Source: Niallia sp. XMNu-256
GTDB lineage: Bacteria > Bacillota > Bacilli > Bacillales > Cytobacillaceae
NCBI RefSeq assembly: GCF_036670015.1
Contig: NZ_CP137636.1
Coordinates: 2,830,501 to 2,894,500, forward strand
Direction of reading: 5' to 3'
DNA: 64,000 nucleotides
Under the pieces are notes generated by a model. It did no database searches. It was not told the DNA's origin and saw only the letters and a program-made list of their open reading frames with translations. Made by a program: the position numbers and the translations under genes. Every line of letters starts with the position of its first letter. Position 1 is the first letter of the stretch. This document shows, piece by piece, positions 45,094 to 54,622 of the stretch.

Positions 45094-45294
45094 ATGCAAA
45101 ACGGTAAAGTAAAATGGTTTAACAATGAAAAAGGCTTTGGATTTATCGAAGTTGAAGGTGGAGATGATGTATTCGTACACTTCACAGCAATCCAAGGTGA
45201 CGGTTTCAAATCATTAGAAGAAGGCCAAGAAGTTTCTTTTGAAATTGTTGAAGGAAACCGCGGACCACAAGCTTCCAACGTAGTTAAACTGTAA
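45094..45294 (+). CDS. cspD: cold-shock protein CspD-like
   Basis: ATG 45094 follows TTAGGAGG; 66 residues, the standard Csp length. RNP1 KGFGFIEV and RNP2 VFVHFTAI are intact. It is an RNA chaperone that melts structures in cold or stationary phase. The following ypeQ and ypeP order matches the cspD region of B. subtilis, which supports CspD rather than CspB or CspC. Confidence 0.92.
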   Translation: MQNGKVKWFNNEKGFGFIEVEGGDDVFVHFTAIQGDGFKSLEEGQEVSFEIVEGNRGPQASNVVKL

Positions 45295-45320
45295 TCATTC
45301 TTAATTATAAATGAACTTTC

Positions 45321-45351
45321 GAGGCTGACTTTTGAAGTCAGCCTCTTTTAT
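45321..45351 (+). terminator. cspD terminator
   Basis: GAGGCTGACT pairs with AGTCAGCCTC around TTTGA, followed by TTTTATTTT. Confidence 0.88.
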
Positions 45352-45352
45352 T

Positions 45353-45529
45353 TTATGAAAGTTTTTTCCCACATTGTTTTATCTTTTCTCCGACAGTACA
45401 AGACGATATACAGAATTTATGTGCATAATTTCTTCCTTTTTCTTTGCGATGATGTTTATATAGAAAACAGTTTTCACAATAATAATTCATGATCGCTTCA
45501 ACTTCATGATAAATTTTTTTCCGATTCAT
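45353..45529 (-). CDS. ypeQ: small zinc-finger-like protein YpeQ
   Basis: A 58-residue frame from ATG 45529. Cysteines occur as YCENC and FCISSCTVGE, giving a CxxC...CxxxC set suited to one zinc ion; HHRKEKGRNYAH lies between. It matches my memory of B. subtilis YpeQ, next to ypeP and cspD there as well. The function is unknown. The ribosome binding site (GGTG then AAAGG) is unusual in that AAAGG abuts the ATG. Confidence 0.78.
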   Translation of the reverse strand: MNRKKIYHEVEAIMNYYCENCFLYKHHRKEKGRNYAHKFCISSCTVGEKIKQCGKKLS

Positions 45530-45557
45530 CCTTTCACCATCCGTTTTCTTGTTTTCA

Positions 45558-46214
45558 TTATAGTACCTGCATTTTACTATGTATCACTTTACCTTCCAAT
45601 GCTTGAGTCGCTAGTTTATCAGCCTCTTTATTTTCATTTCTTGGAATTGCCTGGTAACGTGGCTTTAACCCAAGTGCTTTGATTTTCGCCTCAATTCGGT
45701 CTAACCACCGATTTAAATTTTCTTCATAGCAAGGCCATTCTCCTTCAAGCTGTTTTAATACGACTTGAGAATCCCCTTTAAAGTCACATGGTACATGATG
45801 GACTCCCAGTTCTTCTAAAACATTCACCGCATAATGGAAGGCAGCATATTCTGCTTCATTATTGGTATCCATTTGCTCAATTAATTCGTTGGCTCGTAAC
45901 CTGTACTTCTTTTTTCCCTGCCGATAATAAATTACGATCCCAATTCCCGCTTGGTTGGTCCCTTTATTAAAACCACCGTCAAAATATACCATAACATCAT
46001 GAGGGTCTTCCTCAATTTCAGTAACCAATTTTTTCATTTCCTTTAAGTTCCAAGTCTGCCCCATTTCATCATAGAAATTAAGTTGAGCTGACTTTCCAGA
46101 TTTATCAATCTCTTCGCCAGTTATAATTGCCAAATCCTGTGTGATCCAATCAGATGTGAAATAAATAGGTTCTTGACCCTTTATTTTATAGGCCCATTCT
46201 AATTTATATTTCAT
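45558..46214 (-). CDS. ypeP: RNase H-like protein YpeP
   Basis: The 218-residue protein has an N-terminal YpeP-type domain (about 1-70, MKYKLEWAYKIKGQEPIYFT) and a C-terminal RNase H fold (about 75-210). The catalytic acidic set is visible: YFDGG, NNEAEYAAF, FKGDSQVVL and ENKEADKLA. It could cleave RNA-DNA hybrids, although the B. subtilis homologue has not been shown to be a main RNase H. ATG 46214 is preferred over GTG 46226. Confidence 0.82.
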   Translation of the reverse strand: MKYKLEWAYKIKGQEPIYFTSDWITQDLAIITGEEIDKSGKSAQLNFYDEMGQTWNLKEMKKLVTEIEEDPHDVMVYFDGGFNKGTNQAGIGIVIYYRQGKKKYRLRANELIEQMDTNNEAEYAAFHYAVNVLEELGVHHVPCDFKGDSQVVLKQLEGEWPCYEENLNRWLDRIEAKIKALGLKPRYQAIPRNENKEADKLATQALEGKVIHSKMQVL

Positions 46215-46387
46215 GTTTCTCCGCACCTTTCAAGGATGATCTAAAGGGGGATAGAATTTCCCTTTAGTTAAACAATGGTATATACACTTTCACGTTTATG
46301 ATATTTAGTTTATACTTTTTTCATTGACTAAATGCCAGCAACCTATAATTTTTCACTTTACTTTATTATATTTCTGGAGGCTTTAAA

Positions 46388-46801
46388 ATGATTGAGGTAT
46401 ATTTTGATGGAGCAAGCGCAGGAAATCCGGGTCCAAGCGGAGCAGGTATTTTTATAAAAGGAAACGGCCAGCCTGAACGTTATTCTATTCCATTAGATGA
46501 GATGAGCAATCATGAAGCTGAATTTCATGCGTTTATCTTAGCATTAGAAATTTGTCTCGAAAAACAGTTTCAAACCGTTTCTTTCCGTACGGATTCGGAA
46601 CTTGTTAATCGTTCTATTGAAAAAGAGTTTGTAAAAAGTAAACAGTATAAGCCACTCCTTGAACGAGCTTTATTGTTAACCCAACAGTTTCATTTATTCT
46701 TCTTAAAATGGATTCCAAGCAGCGAAAATAAAAATGCAGATGAATTAGCTCGTAATGCTATACGACAAGCTAGCAAAAAACAAAAAGACATGGATCATTG
46801 A
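46388..46801 (+). CDS. type I RNase H family protein (YpdQ-like)
   Basis: A 137-residue stand-alone RNase H fold starts at ATG 46388 behind TGGAGG. Catalytic residues are D7 (YFDGA), E45 (NHEAEFHAF), D69 (FRTDSEL) and D118 (NKNADELAR), so all four are kept. It lacks the basic protrusion of E. coli RNase HI. B. subtilis YpdQ is the likely counterpart, for which no activity was found. It is divergent from ypeP, a relative with the same fold. Confidence 0.8.
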   Translation: MIEVYFDGASAGNPGPSGAGIFIKGNGQPERYSIPLDEMSNHEAEFHAFILALEICLEKQFQTVSFRTDSELVNRSIEKEFVKSKQYKPLLERALLLTQQFHLFFLKWIPSSENKNADELARNAIRQASKKQKDMDH

Positions 46802-46828
46802 TTTCAGGCTATTGCTAGAAGGGTTAGG

Positions 46829-47771
46829 TTGATTGCTTTGCATAAAAAATCAATATTTGCTGATATTACTTTATTGCTAGTAGCCTTTATCTGGGGTACT
46901 ACTTTTGTTATCGTCCAAAATGCGATCGGTTTTTTAGAACCACTTACATTTAAATGGAATAAGATTTGGTATTGCAACATTACTTTTAATTTTCTGGCTC
47001 CTTATCTTCCAGCGTGAGCAATTAAAAAATCTGAACCGTAAGCTTGTTATTTCTGGCCTTTTCATTGGTTTTTGGTTATTTGTTGGTTATGCTGCACAAA
47101 CACTTGGATTATTATACACAACCTCCTCTAAAGCTGGATTCATTACAGGTTTGAGCGTTGTCCTTGTCCCTATATTTTCTTTACTTTTATTAAGACAAAG
47201 ACCGAGAAATGAAGCGATCCTAGGAATTAGCATTGCTACAGTTGGACTCTATCTAATCACCATGACAGATTCTGTTTCCATTAATATTGGGGATGTGTTG
47301 ATCTTTATTTGTGCGATTGGATTTGCCCTACAGATTGTCTATACAGGAAAATATAGCTCACAGTTTCCGTCATTATTGTTAACTATTATCGTAATCGGTA
47401 TCGTATCTCTTTTATCGATGGTTGGTTCGTTTTTATTCGAAGATTGGCAGCTAGCCTTTCAACCCAATATTATTTTTGATCGTGAAGTTATTATAGCATT
47501 ATTAATTACTTCTCTGTTTGCGACAGCTTTTGCTTTTTTAGTTCAAACATCGGTACAAAAATTTACGACATCCACTAGAGTTGCCTTGATTTATGCCATG
47601 GAGCCCGTGTTTGCTGCAATAACAGGGTTTATATGGGCGAATGATCGCCTTTCATCCAGTGCTGTTATAGGCTGCATACTCATTTTTACCGGGATGATTT
47701 TTGCCGAAATACCAGTAAAAAAATACTTTCGTAAAGAACAAAAGCATGGGGATCAGAAGAATGTGATGTAA
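46829..47771 (+). pseudogene. EamA/DMT transporter, frameshifted
   Basis: The first part (46829-46950) encodes IFADITLLLVAFIWGTTFVI and later LEPLTF, the typical EamA start. Reading then leaves frame at TTTAAATGG (46949-46957). Removing one A restores LEPLTFNGIRFGIATLLLIF and continues through SKAGFITGLSVVLVPIFSLL to a normal EamA C-terminus at 47771, about 313 residues in all. The one-base insertion makes it a pseudogene, unless it is a sequencing error or translation shifts. Start is TTG 46829 or 46838. Confidence 0.8.
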
Positions 47772-47774
47772 AAG

Positions 47775-47824
47775 AAAAGAAGTTGAACACCTTTTAATGA
47801 TTAGGGATTCAACTTCTTTCCTTT
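47775..47824 (+). terminator. hairpin after the EamA pseudogene
   Basis: AAAAGAAGTTGAA pairs with TTCAACTTCTTT around a 20-base loop and is followed by CCTTTTATT. Confidence 0.7.
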
Positions 47825-47863
47825 TATTGGACGATTATTCTTTTCCTAAAAATGGATAGCAAA

Positions 47864-48130
47864 TTAAGCAATTAGCTCGAAGTCCTTAACAAACTGTATC
47901 GCTCCACTACGTGTTTTAACTTTTCCTCTAACTAAAGTTTCTAACAATGAAAGATAGAAGCTGCCATCAAACTTCTTTTGTGCTTTAATCGTTAATTCAA
48001 TGGCTGAATTTATAAGTTCGTCTGATGCCTTTGTATATTGCTTTCCATAATAAATAAATCCGATCGCATCCTCATGTAAATGAAAACCTTTACTTTGTAG
48101 AAAATCAATATACTGTGCTACTGTTTTCAA
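47864..48130 (-). CDS. DUF6123-like small protein
   Basis: An 88-residue helical soluble protein (MKTVAQYIDFLQSKGFHLHE, GFIYYGKQYTKASDELINSA). From memory it fits DUF6123, a Bacillaceae family of unknown function often next to yuiD. The yuiD gene lies 19 bases upstream on the same strand, so the two are probably one operon. Confidence 0.6.
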   Translation of the reverse strand: MKTVAQYIDFLQSKGFHLHEDAIGFIYYGKQYTKASDELINSAIELTIKAQKKFDGSFYLSLLETLVRGKVKTRSGAIQFVKDFELIA

Positions 48131-48149
48131 AATCTATCCATTCCTTCCC

Positions 48150-48653
48150 CTAGTTTTTCCTCCTCCATAATAACGGATAATACGACAAATTTCTACCTTT
48201 TTTGAAAATTAAATGGCCAATCGCACCAGTGATGATTCCAAGCAATGCTCCCCCCAGTACTTCCTCCGGTTTGTGCCCGAGCATTTCTTTTAGTTTTTTA
48301 GGGGTTTTTTCTTCAAATTGAATAGACTCATCCTTATGAACTTTATTAATGAGGTCATCCATGTCATTCACTTTTAATGTAAGTTCCCCGGTTTGACGAC
48401 GAATTCCTTGTGCATCATACATCACGATTAAGCCATATACGAGAGATAGTGCAAAATCAATTGTAGGAATCCCCCTTCTGAGTGCTATAAATGTCGTTAA
48501 AGAGGAAACACCAGCTGAGTGTGAGCTTGGCATACCACCGGTTTGAAAAAATAAGCTTGGTTTCCACTTTTTCGTTTTAAAGAAATGGATAGGTATTTTT
48601 AATGCTTGCGCTAAACCTATACTAGCCAATGCGATGTATATTCCTTTATTCAA
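48150..48653 (-). CDS. yuiD: divergent PAP2-family membrane protein YuiD
   Basis: TTG 48653 follows GAGGTGG and gives 167 residues starting MNKGIYIAL. QTGGMPSSHSAGVSSLTT is the conserved PAP2-like core and VYGLIVMYDAQGIRRQTGEL the second block. About four helices. It matches B. subtilis YuiD (158 residues). Divergent PAP2 proteins lack part of the phosphatase motif, and their activity is unproven. In B. subtilis yuiD is not near sspL, so this junction is a rearrangement. Confidence 0.85.
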   Translation of the reverse strand: MNKGIYIALASIGLAQALKIPIHFFKTKKWKPSLFFQTGGMPSSHSAGVSSLTTFIALRRGIPTIDFALSLVYGLIVMYDAQGIRRQTGELTLKVNDMDDLINKVHKDESIQFEEKTPKKLKEMLGHKPEEVLGGALLGIITGAIGHLIFKKGRNLSYYPLLWRRKN

Positions 48654-48735
48654 CTTTACCACCTCACTAGTAGTGTGAAGAGTTAAGAGTGAAATTATTC
48701 TCAAGAGGTCATACTAAAACCGGAGGTGAAACAAC

Positions 48736-48873
48736 ATGGGTAATAAAAGTTCCAAAAATCGCGGCAATAAGGGATATGGTGTTAATCCTCAAGGTTTTGG
48801 CCAAGAAACAGAATTTGCACAAGAGCCTAAAACAAAACTCGAGAATGCAGCTAAAAAGAAAAATACAAAATAA
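48736..48873 (+). CDS. sspL: small acid-soluble spore protein L
   Basis: A 45-residue protein starts at ATG 48736 behind GGAGGTG. GYGVNPQGFG and the C-terminal EPKTKLENAAKKKNTK align with B. subtilis SspL (VTPQG ... DPKTELEERAKKSNTK). SspL is a minor spore-core protein made under sigma-G. It contains TEFAQE, resembling a germination-protease site. The downstream order ypcP-dynA is the same as in B. subtilis. Confidence 0.88.
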   Translation: MGNKSSKNRGNKGYGVNPQGFGQETEFAQEPKTKLENAAKKKNTK

Positions 48874-48891
48874 CATATGAATTAAATTCAT

Positions 48892-48930
48892 AAAAAATCC
48901 CAATCTCTCACAAGAAATTGGGATTTTTTA
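48892..48930. terminator. sspL/ypcP bidirectional terminator
   Basis: AAAAAATCCCAAT and ATTGGGATTTTTT pair around a 12-base loop between convergent genes. Confidence 0.88.
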
Positions 48931-48941
48931 TTAAAATGTTA

Positions 48942-49835
48942 TTAGGCTAGCTTCTCCTCGACTTCAATAAAGCGATAAAGTCCTTTCATTCCTACTTCAT
49001 CAAATTTCGCTAGAGCCTTATTTCGATCCATATTAAATATGCTTTTTTCTAGATCAAAATGCAATGGGACATCACATTTAATTTCTGCTAATTGGCGGCT
49101 TAAATAAAGCATATCAAGGTCACTTTCAATTTTTGCCTTTTGTGATTTCGTTAATCCGTTTAAATTAGCAACCACTCCTTCAACACTTTCATATTGTTGT
49201 AGAAGTTTAAGCGCCGTTTTCTCACCGATCCCTTTAACACCCGGATAATTATCACTGGCATCTCCCATAAATGCTTTTAAGTCAATCATTTGTTTCGGCA
49301 TTATTCCTTTTTCTTGATAAAAAGTATCCTCATTATGAACTAGATAATTTCCAATCCCTTTTTTTAATAAAATAACTGAAACTTGCTTTTCAATTAATTG
49401 TAGGATATCTTGATCACCCGTTACAATATATACATTTGCTTCTTCCTTTGCCATTTTGGCAATTGTTCCAATACAATCATCCGCTTCATAGCCTGCTACC
49501 CCAATATTCGGTACATCAAAAGAATCTACTACCTCTTTCACTAATTCAAATTGAGGCACTAACTCAATGGGTGCTTCTCCACGGTTTGCTTTGTAATCAG
49601 GAAATAATTCATTACGGAAGGTTTGACTGCCCATATCCCAACAAACTGCCACATGACTCGGTTTAAAGGAAGAAACCGCCATAAAAAAGTGCTTAACAAA
49701 ACCATTCACTGCATTCGTTGGGGTCCCTTTCGAATTAATCATAAATTGGCCTGTAACTGCTGTTGCATAAAAAGCTCTAAATAATAAGGCCATTCCATCA
49801 ACAAGCATTAATGAGGGTTTTAGATTAGAATTCAT
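48942..49835 (-). CDS. ypcP: 5'-3' exonuclease YpcP
   Basis: A 297-residue FEN/PolA-type exonuclease. Metal-binding acidic residues lie in LMLVDGMALLFRAF, VAVCWDMG, GYEADDCIG, VTGDQDILQ and MGDASDNYPGVKGIGEKTA, the last being the helix-hairpin-helix core. It removes RNA primers or flaps and backs up PolA in B. subtilis. The start is ATG 49835 behind a GGAGTGAG site. Confidence 0.92.
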   Translation of the reverse strand: MNSNLKPSLMLVDGMALLFRAFYATAVTGQFMINSKGTPTNAVNGFVKHFFMAVSSFKPSHVAVCWDMGSQTFRNELFPDYKANRGEAPIELVPQFELVKEVVDSFDVPNIGVAGYEADDCIGTIAKMAKEEANVYIVTGDQDILQLIEKQVSVILLKKGIGNYLVHNEDTFYQEKGIMPKQMIDLKAFMGDASDNYPGVKGIGEKTALKLLQQYESVEGVVANLNGLTKSQKAKIESDLDMLYLSRQLAEIKCDVPLHFDLEKSIFNMDRNKALAKFDEVGMKGLYRFIEVEEKLA

Positions 49836-49933
49836 ACACTCACTCCTCGAACTTTTAACATAAACACTATTATAACATTAATTTAAGAGTGAGAGAGTGG
49901 AAATACATCTCCTCGTTTGGAAAAGTATGGGAT

Positions 49934-50686
49934 TTATAAGTCGAGTAATTCCCAAATCCATTGATTAAGCTCCGTTGTGATTCTTTTTCCACGAGGTAAT
50001 TTTATTGCCGCTTGATCAAGTATAGTCCGTTCCTTTTCCATTATGGTGATAATCTCTTCAATACCATATTTATTATTTAAAACACGGCCCATTTTTTTTG
50101 CGGCTATTAATTGGTCATAAAACAAAGCCATCCGATTTTCCACAGTATTCGCCTGTAAATTACAATATAAACCATCGAATGGTATTCTACGATTTACGAT
50201 TATTTCCTTTGCTAATAGATAGGACCTTACAGCGTGAATCATTTGTTTCTGTCGCTTATCTGAAAACTCTTTTGATCGGACATCCTTTATATTTCTGGCC
50301 ATTAAACGAATATAGTGTTGATATAAGGTGAATAAAGAGTAACTTTCTTGAATTAGCGTTTTTAGCTTATCTGAAAAATAATGATGATCCTGATACACAA
50401 TCGGTGATCTTACCCATTCCAAAAGGCTGTAATTGGATTTTTCTAATAAATGCAAAGCCTTGAAAAGGTCCCAACCGACTGCATCATAAGGCTCTGGAAA
50501 ATCCAATGTTTCCAGAGCCTTTTCTAATGATACATACTTTTTAATATCTCTAGCTTTAAAGATAAACCGAATATCATGATCAGACTGGCTCGTGGCCTCT
50601 CCCCAAGCTCGACTTCCTGCCTCCACAGCAAATAGAATATCGATTTCATATCTTTCTTGTATTTCAGTCAGCCAAGATTGAATCAT
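49934..50686 (-). CDS. predicted nucleotidyltransferase (YcgL-like)
   Basis: ATG 50686 lies 8 bases after GGAG; 250 residues. The Pol-beta-type motif GSRAWGEATSQSDHDIRFI near residue 30 supplies the GS and DxD elements. The C-terminal helical domain fits the family of B. subtilis YcgL (PF10127). The substrate is unknown. It lies just downstream of dynA on the same strand, 50 bases apart, and may share its transcript. Confidence 0.75.
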   Translation of the reverse strand: MIQSWLTEIQERYEIDILFAVEAGSRAWGEATSQSDHDIRFIFKARDIKKYVSLEKALETLDFPEPYDAVGWDLFKALHLLEKSNYSLLEWVRSPIVYQDHHYFSDKLKTLIQESYSLFTLYQHYIRLMARNIKDVRSKEFSDKRQKQMIHAVRSYLLAKEIIVNRRIPFDGLYCNLQANTVENRMALFYDQLIAAKKMGRVLNNKYGIEEIITIMEKERTILDQAAIKLPRGKRITTELNQWIWELLDL

Positions 50687-50736
50687 GATAACCACTCCAA
50701 AATGAGCAAATGTGTACTTACAATGTAACGCTACCC

Positions 50737-53700
50737 TTAATTAGCTTTATCAACAACCGATAGCAGATTCTGTTGGATTCTCTTTAGTTCATCAATTGGG
50801 AAATCATTTGAAATAGATGCTAATGCACCTTGGTAGTATTCTTCCAATTCAACAGTAATATGTCCAGTCACTTCTTGAAAAACATTTGTTAACTGTCTGC
50901 CATAATGCTCTATCAGTTGCCCTTTTCCTTTTGCTAAATAATCGTCTGCCGGTTCTTGAAGAGTCTTTTCTAATTCATCACTCAAATATTTTCGTTCATT
51001 TTTCTCAAAGAAGGATTTAGGGTTTCTGAAGTAAGATAATGCTTTTTTAAATACCTCGTGATCCATTGTTGTAAAAGCTATGTCAAAATCAGTGCTTTCC
51101 AATTTGTCCAGCTCAAATGAACTAAAGGTTAATTCAGGATTCCATTCTCGTAATTGACTATCGATTGAGCGTTCAGTCTCTACTATTAACCTTCCAATAA
51201 AAGCCTCTAAACGTAACGCAGTGGCTCGTAATTCTTGCGCAAAGTCGTAACCGAAATCCTCTAGAAAACTATCTAAAGCAGTCTGTAAAGCTTTCTTTAA
51301 ATTTCGCCCATCGTCTTTTAATAATGCCGGATTGAACGACTCTTTTAAAAAGTCATTGAACCGTAAAAATACTCGCTGTTTGATATAATAAACCAATTCC
51401 TCGGTTTCCTGACCTAATCGTTGTTGTAGGTAGCCATCATTTTGCTTATCCATAAACTCGAGAACCTTGGCTTTTTCGGAAATAAATTGTGTCTTCTTTT
51501 TCTCCTTCGTTTCCTCATCTGCCTGAGCCGAACCAATAAAGTTTTGTAACTGAGAGAACATTTTTTGCAAATCAGACTTCGCAGAATTCATAGCAATTTC
51601 ACGTAAATCATGATCAATAAAGGCATAAAAAGAATCTTCAAAAATTTTCATTCTTGATGGAACGGGAGGAACGCCTGCTAGCTTCTCGTTTAAAGCGCTC
51701 ATACTTGATACTGGATATAAATGTGGTTTTCGTATCCCGAATACAAGCAACTGTTCTTCCACATAATCAAGGACCGCGTGCATTTCGTCTTCACTGTTTG
51801 CTAAATCAATTGCATTCACAATGAAAAACATTTTATCAAGTGAAAATGTATCTTTTACACGGCCCAATTGAATAAGGAACTCACGGTCTGCTTTTGAAAA
51901 AGCATGATTATAGTACGTAACAAACAAAATCGCATCTGAGTTTTTAATATAATCAAAGGCAACACCTGTATGTCTTGCATTAATAGAGTCAGCTCCAGGT
52001 GTATCAACAAGGGTAATGCCTTTACGGGTCAAGTCGCAATCATAGTAAACTTCAATCAATTCGACAAGACATGACTTTTCTTCATTAGCAACAAAACTTG
52101 AAAACTCGTTTAAATCCGTTTTTATTGTTTCACCTAACTGACTTTGATAGGCAGATAACCCTCGTACAAATGCTTGTAAAAAGGCTATATGCATTTTTTC
52201 AAAAGGGTCGACATTGATATTTGTAGAAATAATCTGCCTAGATGTCTTTATAGCCTCATCAAGTGTTTCTGCTCTACGTTCAAAGGCTGCTAATGAGCGG
52301 TTTACATCAGCCATTAATGTATCAAGAGCCTTGAGCTTAACTAACACTAATCCATGATGATGGGTCTCATCCACTGGCATAATTTTATTGATTGCTGCTG
52401 TTGTGGGATTAGGTGAAACAGGTAATAATCGATCACCGATCAATGCGTTGGCAAAAGAGGATTTTCCTGCACTAAAAGCACCAAATAAGGCCACAGTAAA
52501 CGATTGATTTTCTAATCTTTCCGCTTTCTGGATCAACTCAACTGAAAGCTTCTGAAATCCTGGAACTTTTTCTACTTGGTTTGCACTGTAACGCAAATTT
52601 GATATTAACTGCTTTAACTCCTCCCCATTCGTCTTTCCCTTACTTGAAACCTCATATGTCAAGCGTTCCTTAATAGGTTTAGTAGTCTCTTCTTCAACAA
52701 AAAAGTCGTGCTGAATAACTTTGGCCTCTTCTAATTCCTCAATCCCCAAGTCTTTAGCCTTTTCTTGATACAACTCGGCATCAAATTGCCCTGATAATAC
52801 TCTTGTCATTTTATCTTTAATAGCACGTTGCTTCTCTTTAATCGATCCCATGTCAGAAAATGCTTGAAAATATTTCATATAATGGGATAATTGTGTTTTT
52901 AATTTTTGTATCTCATTCTCTTGTTTTCGATTGAATAAGTCAAAATAAGCATTCTGTATAGAGCTTAATTGTTCCTTCGTTTGTCTTTTAATGGCCTCTG
53001 TTACATCGTTACAGTACTTTAACACATAGTCACCTGTTACCCTTGCCCCTGGTTTCACCTCGGAAGCAAGTAAATCTTGGTTAAACTTTACACTAAAATG
53101 TTGAATAGCTGAGATCAATGCTTCATCATGAATTTCATGTTTTTTATGAAGCGTTTGAAATAGTTCTTTTATATGCCAGTCAATCTGTGATGTAACCTTT
53201 TCTGCAAGGTCCGTAAAGAACTGTTCCAATCTATTCAGACGCTCTTGCTCGGTTTTTTGTTTAGAAAAGAGAAGTCCAACTTTGAAATCTGGCTGCCTTG
53301 TAGCTAGATAAGCTTGGGCAAGATCACGAGTCTCGAAAGGCATTAAATAGGCATTATCCAATAAATCATTCACTTTATCATATAATTCTTTTTCAACTTT
53401 CTCCTGTCCTTCTTGTAAAATTTGAAGTTCGTTTTTTAAGTAGTCTACATGTTCTAGGAGTTTCTCTCTGTCTTCTTCTGTAAGCTCCGCTAATAATTGT
53501 TCTAAATCCTTGGACTTTGTATCATCTTGTTGGATTAGAAACTTGCTGTGCTCCTCACATAAACGATTAAGAGATACATAGATTGATTGAGGAAGCGACT
53601 CAATTCGATCGTTAATTTTTTCACCGATGAATTCTTTTAAAGATGAAAATTGATTATAAGGGTGATCCTGTTGTTTTAATGATGTATAAAAGATTTTTGC

Positions 53701-54399
53701 CGGCTTCACTCCCCAAGAAGCAAAAGATTCTACAACACTATTTTGAAAATCAATAAAACGTAATTCTTCCTCCCGATGCTTATCAATTTGGTTTATAACT
53801 AAATAAACCTCTTTTCCGGCTTCTGTGAGTTCCTTCGTAAACAGAAAGTTTAATTCACTTTGAACATGATTATAATCCATTACATAAAAAATAAGATCTG
53901 CTAAATGGAGGGCAGACTCTGTCGCAATCCGATGGGCATCATCTGTCGAATCGATTCCAGGTGTATCCATAATGAGAACATCTTTAGGGATGGATGTTTT
54001 AGAATAACTAATTTCAATCGACTGAATTTGATCCCCATCTTTACAGTAGGATTTAACTTTTTCAAAATCATACGGCGCCGGATAAATATGCGGAGTGTCT
54101 TCTTTAAAGAAAACTTTGGCATAATCATCCCCTGATTTGATTTTTACTAAGTTTGCACTCGTCGGTATCGGACTAGATGGAAGAATATTCTCCCCCATTA
54201 ACGTATTTATCATACTTGATTTACCCGCAGAAAAGTGTCCACAGAAAGCAATCGCAAATTCTTGTTTTTCCAATTTCACTGCGAGATCCTTCACCCGCTT
54301 GACAGATTGATGATTATCATGTTCATTAAATAACTCAGATAGCGCAACCAACTGTCCCCTTAGTGTTGCTGCATTTCGCTGTAATCCAACTTTGACCAT
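50737..54399 (-). CDS. dynA: double dynamin-like GTPase DynA
   Basis: A 1220-residue protein made of two fused dynamin-like subunits. The first GTPase has Walker A GHFSAGKSS (residues 54-62) and DTPGIDSTDD; the second has GAFSAGKSS (about 643-651) and DTPGADSINARHTG. Long helical stalk segments follow each. B. subtilis DynA (YpbR, 1193 residues) tethers and fuses membranes without nucleotide and helps membranes resist phage and antibiotics. Likely peripheral on the inner face. Neighbour ypcP is conserved. Confidence 0.95.
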   Translation of the reverse strand: MVKVGLQRNAATLRGQLVALSELFNEHDNHQSVKRVKDLAVKLEKQEFAIAFCGHFSAGKSSMINTLMGENILPSSPIPTSANLVKIKSGDDYAKVFFKEDTPHIYPAPYDFEKVKSYCKDGDQIQSIEISYSKTSIPKDVLIMDTPGIDSTDDAHRIATESALHLADLIFYVMDYNHVQSELNFLFTKELTEAGKEVYLVINQIDKHREEELRFIDFQNSVVESFASWGVKPAKIFYTSLKQQDHPYNQFSSLKEFIGEKINDRIESLPQSIYVSLNRLCEEHSKFLIQQDDTKSKDLEQLLAELTEEDREKLLEHVDYLKNELQILQEGQEKVEKELYDKVNDLLDNAYLMPFETRDLAQAYLATRQPDFKVGLLFSKQKTEQERLNRLEQFFTDLAEKVTSQIDWHIKELFQTLHKKHEIHDEALISAIQHFSVKFNQDLLASEVKPGARVTGDYVLKYCNDVTEAIKRQTKEQLSSIQNAYFDLFNRKQENEIQKLKTQLSHYMKYFQAFSDMGSIKEKQRAIKDKMTRVLSGQFDAELYQEKAKDLGIEELEEAKVIQHDFFVEEETTKPIKERLTYEVSSKGKTNGEELKQLISNLRYSANQVEKVPGFQKLSVELIQKAERLENQSFTVALFGAFSAGKSSFANALIGDRLLPVSPNPTTAAINKIMPVDETHHHGLVLVKLKALDTLMADVNRSLAAFERRAETLDEAIKTSRQIISTNINVDPFEKMHIAFLQAFVRGLSAYQSQLGETIKTDLNEFSSFVANEEKSCLVELIEVYYDCDLTRKGITLVDTPGADSINARHTGVAFDYIKNSDAILFVTYYNHAFSKADREFLIQLGRVKDTFSLDKMFFIVNAIDLANSEDEMHAVLDYVEEQLLVFGIRKPHLYPVSSMSALNEKLAGVPPVPSRMKIFEDSFYAFIDHDLREIAMNSAKSDLQKMFSQLQNFIGSAQADEETKEKKKTQFISEKAKVLEFMDKQNDGYLQQRLGQETEELVYYIKQRVFLRFNDFLKESFNPALLKDDGRNLKKALQTALDSFLEDFGYDFAQELRATALRLEAFIGRLIVETERSIDSQLREWNPELTFSSFELDKLESTDFDIAFTTMDHEVFKKALSYFRNPKSFFEKNERKYLSDELEKTLQEPADDYLAKGKGQLIEHYGRQLTNVFQEVTGHITVELEEYYQGALASISNDFPIDELKRIQQNLLSVVDKAN

Positions 54400-54557
54400 A
54401 AGCTTTATCCCCTTGTTTTTTCAATATACTAATATTTTAAACTATTTTACACAGATTTCCTACTTAAAAAACTTCGAACCTAACTTAAATTTTTGATGCT
54501 CGTTAATATATAGTTGTACATAATATTTTTTTCCAAATTGAAAAGCTCTGCATTGTC

Positions 54558-54596
54558 ATGTTACATAAGTTTTGCTAAAATGTACTTGTGTAACAT
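54558..54596. repeat. 13-bp inverted repeat upstream of recombinase gene
   Basis: ATGTTACATAAGT (54558-54570) and ACTTGTGTAACAT (54584-54596) are inverted copies with one T/G difference, separated by 13 bases. They lie 27 bases before the recombinase start codon. They could be an operator or recombinase arm sites. Confidence 0.6.
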
Positions 54597-54622
54597 TAAA
54601 AGTACTTAGGAGGATATTCCGA

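Noticed and set aside
46940-46960. Programmed ribosomal frameshift in the EamA gene
   Set aside because: TTTAAATGG lacks a recognised slippery motif with stimulator; mutation or sequencing error is simpler.
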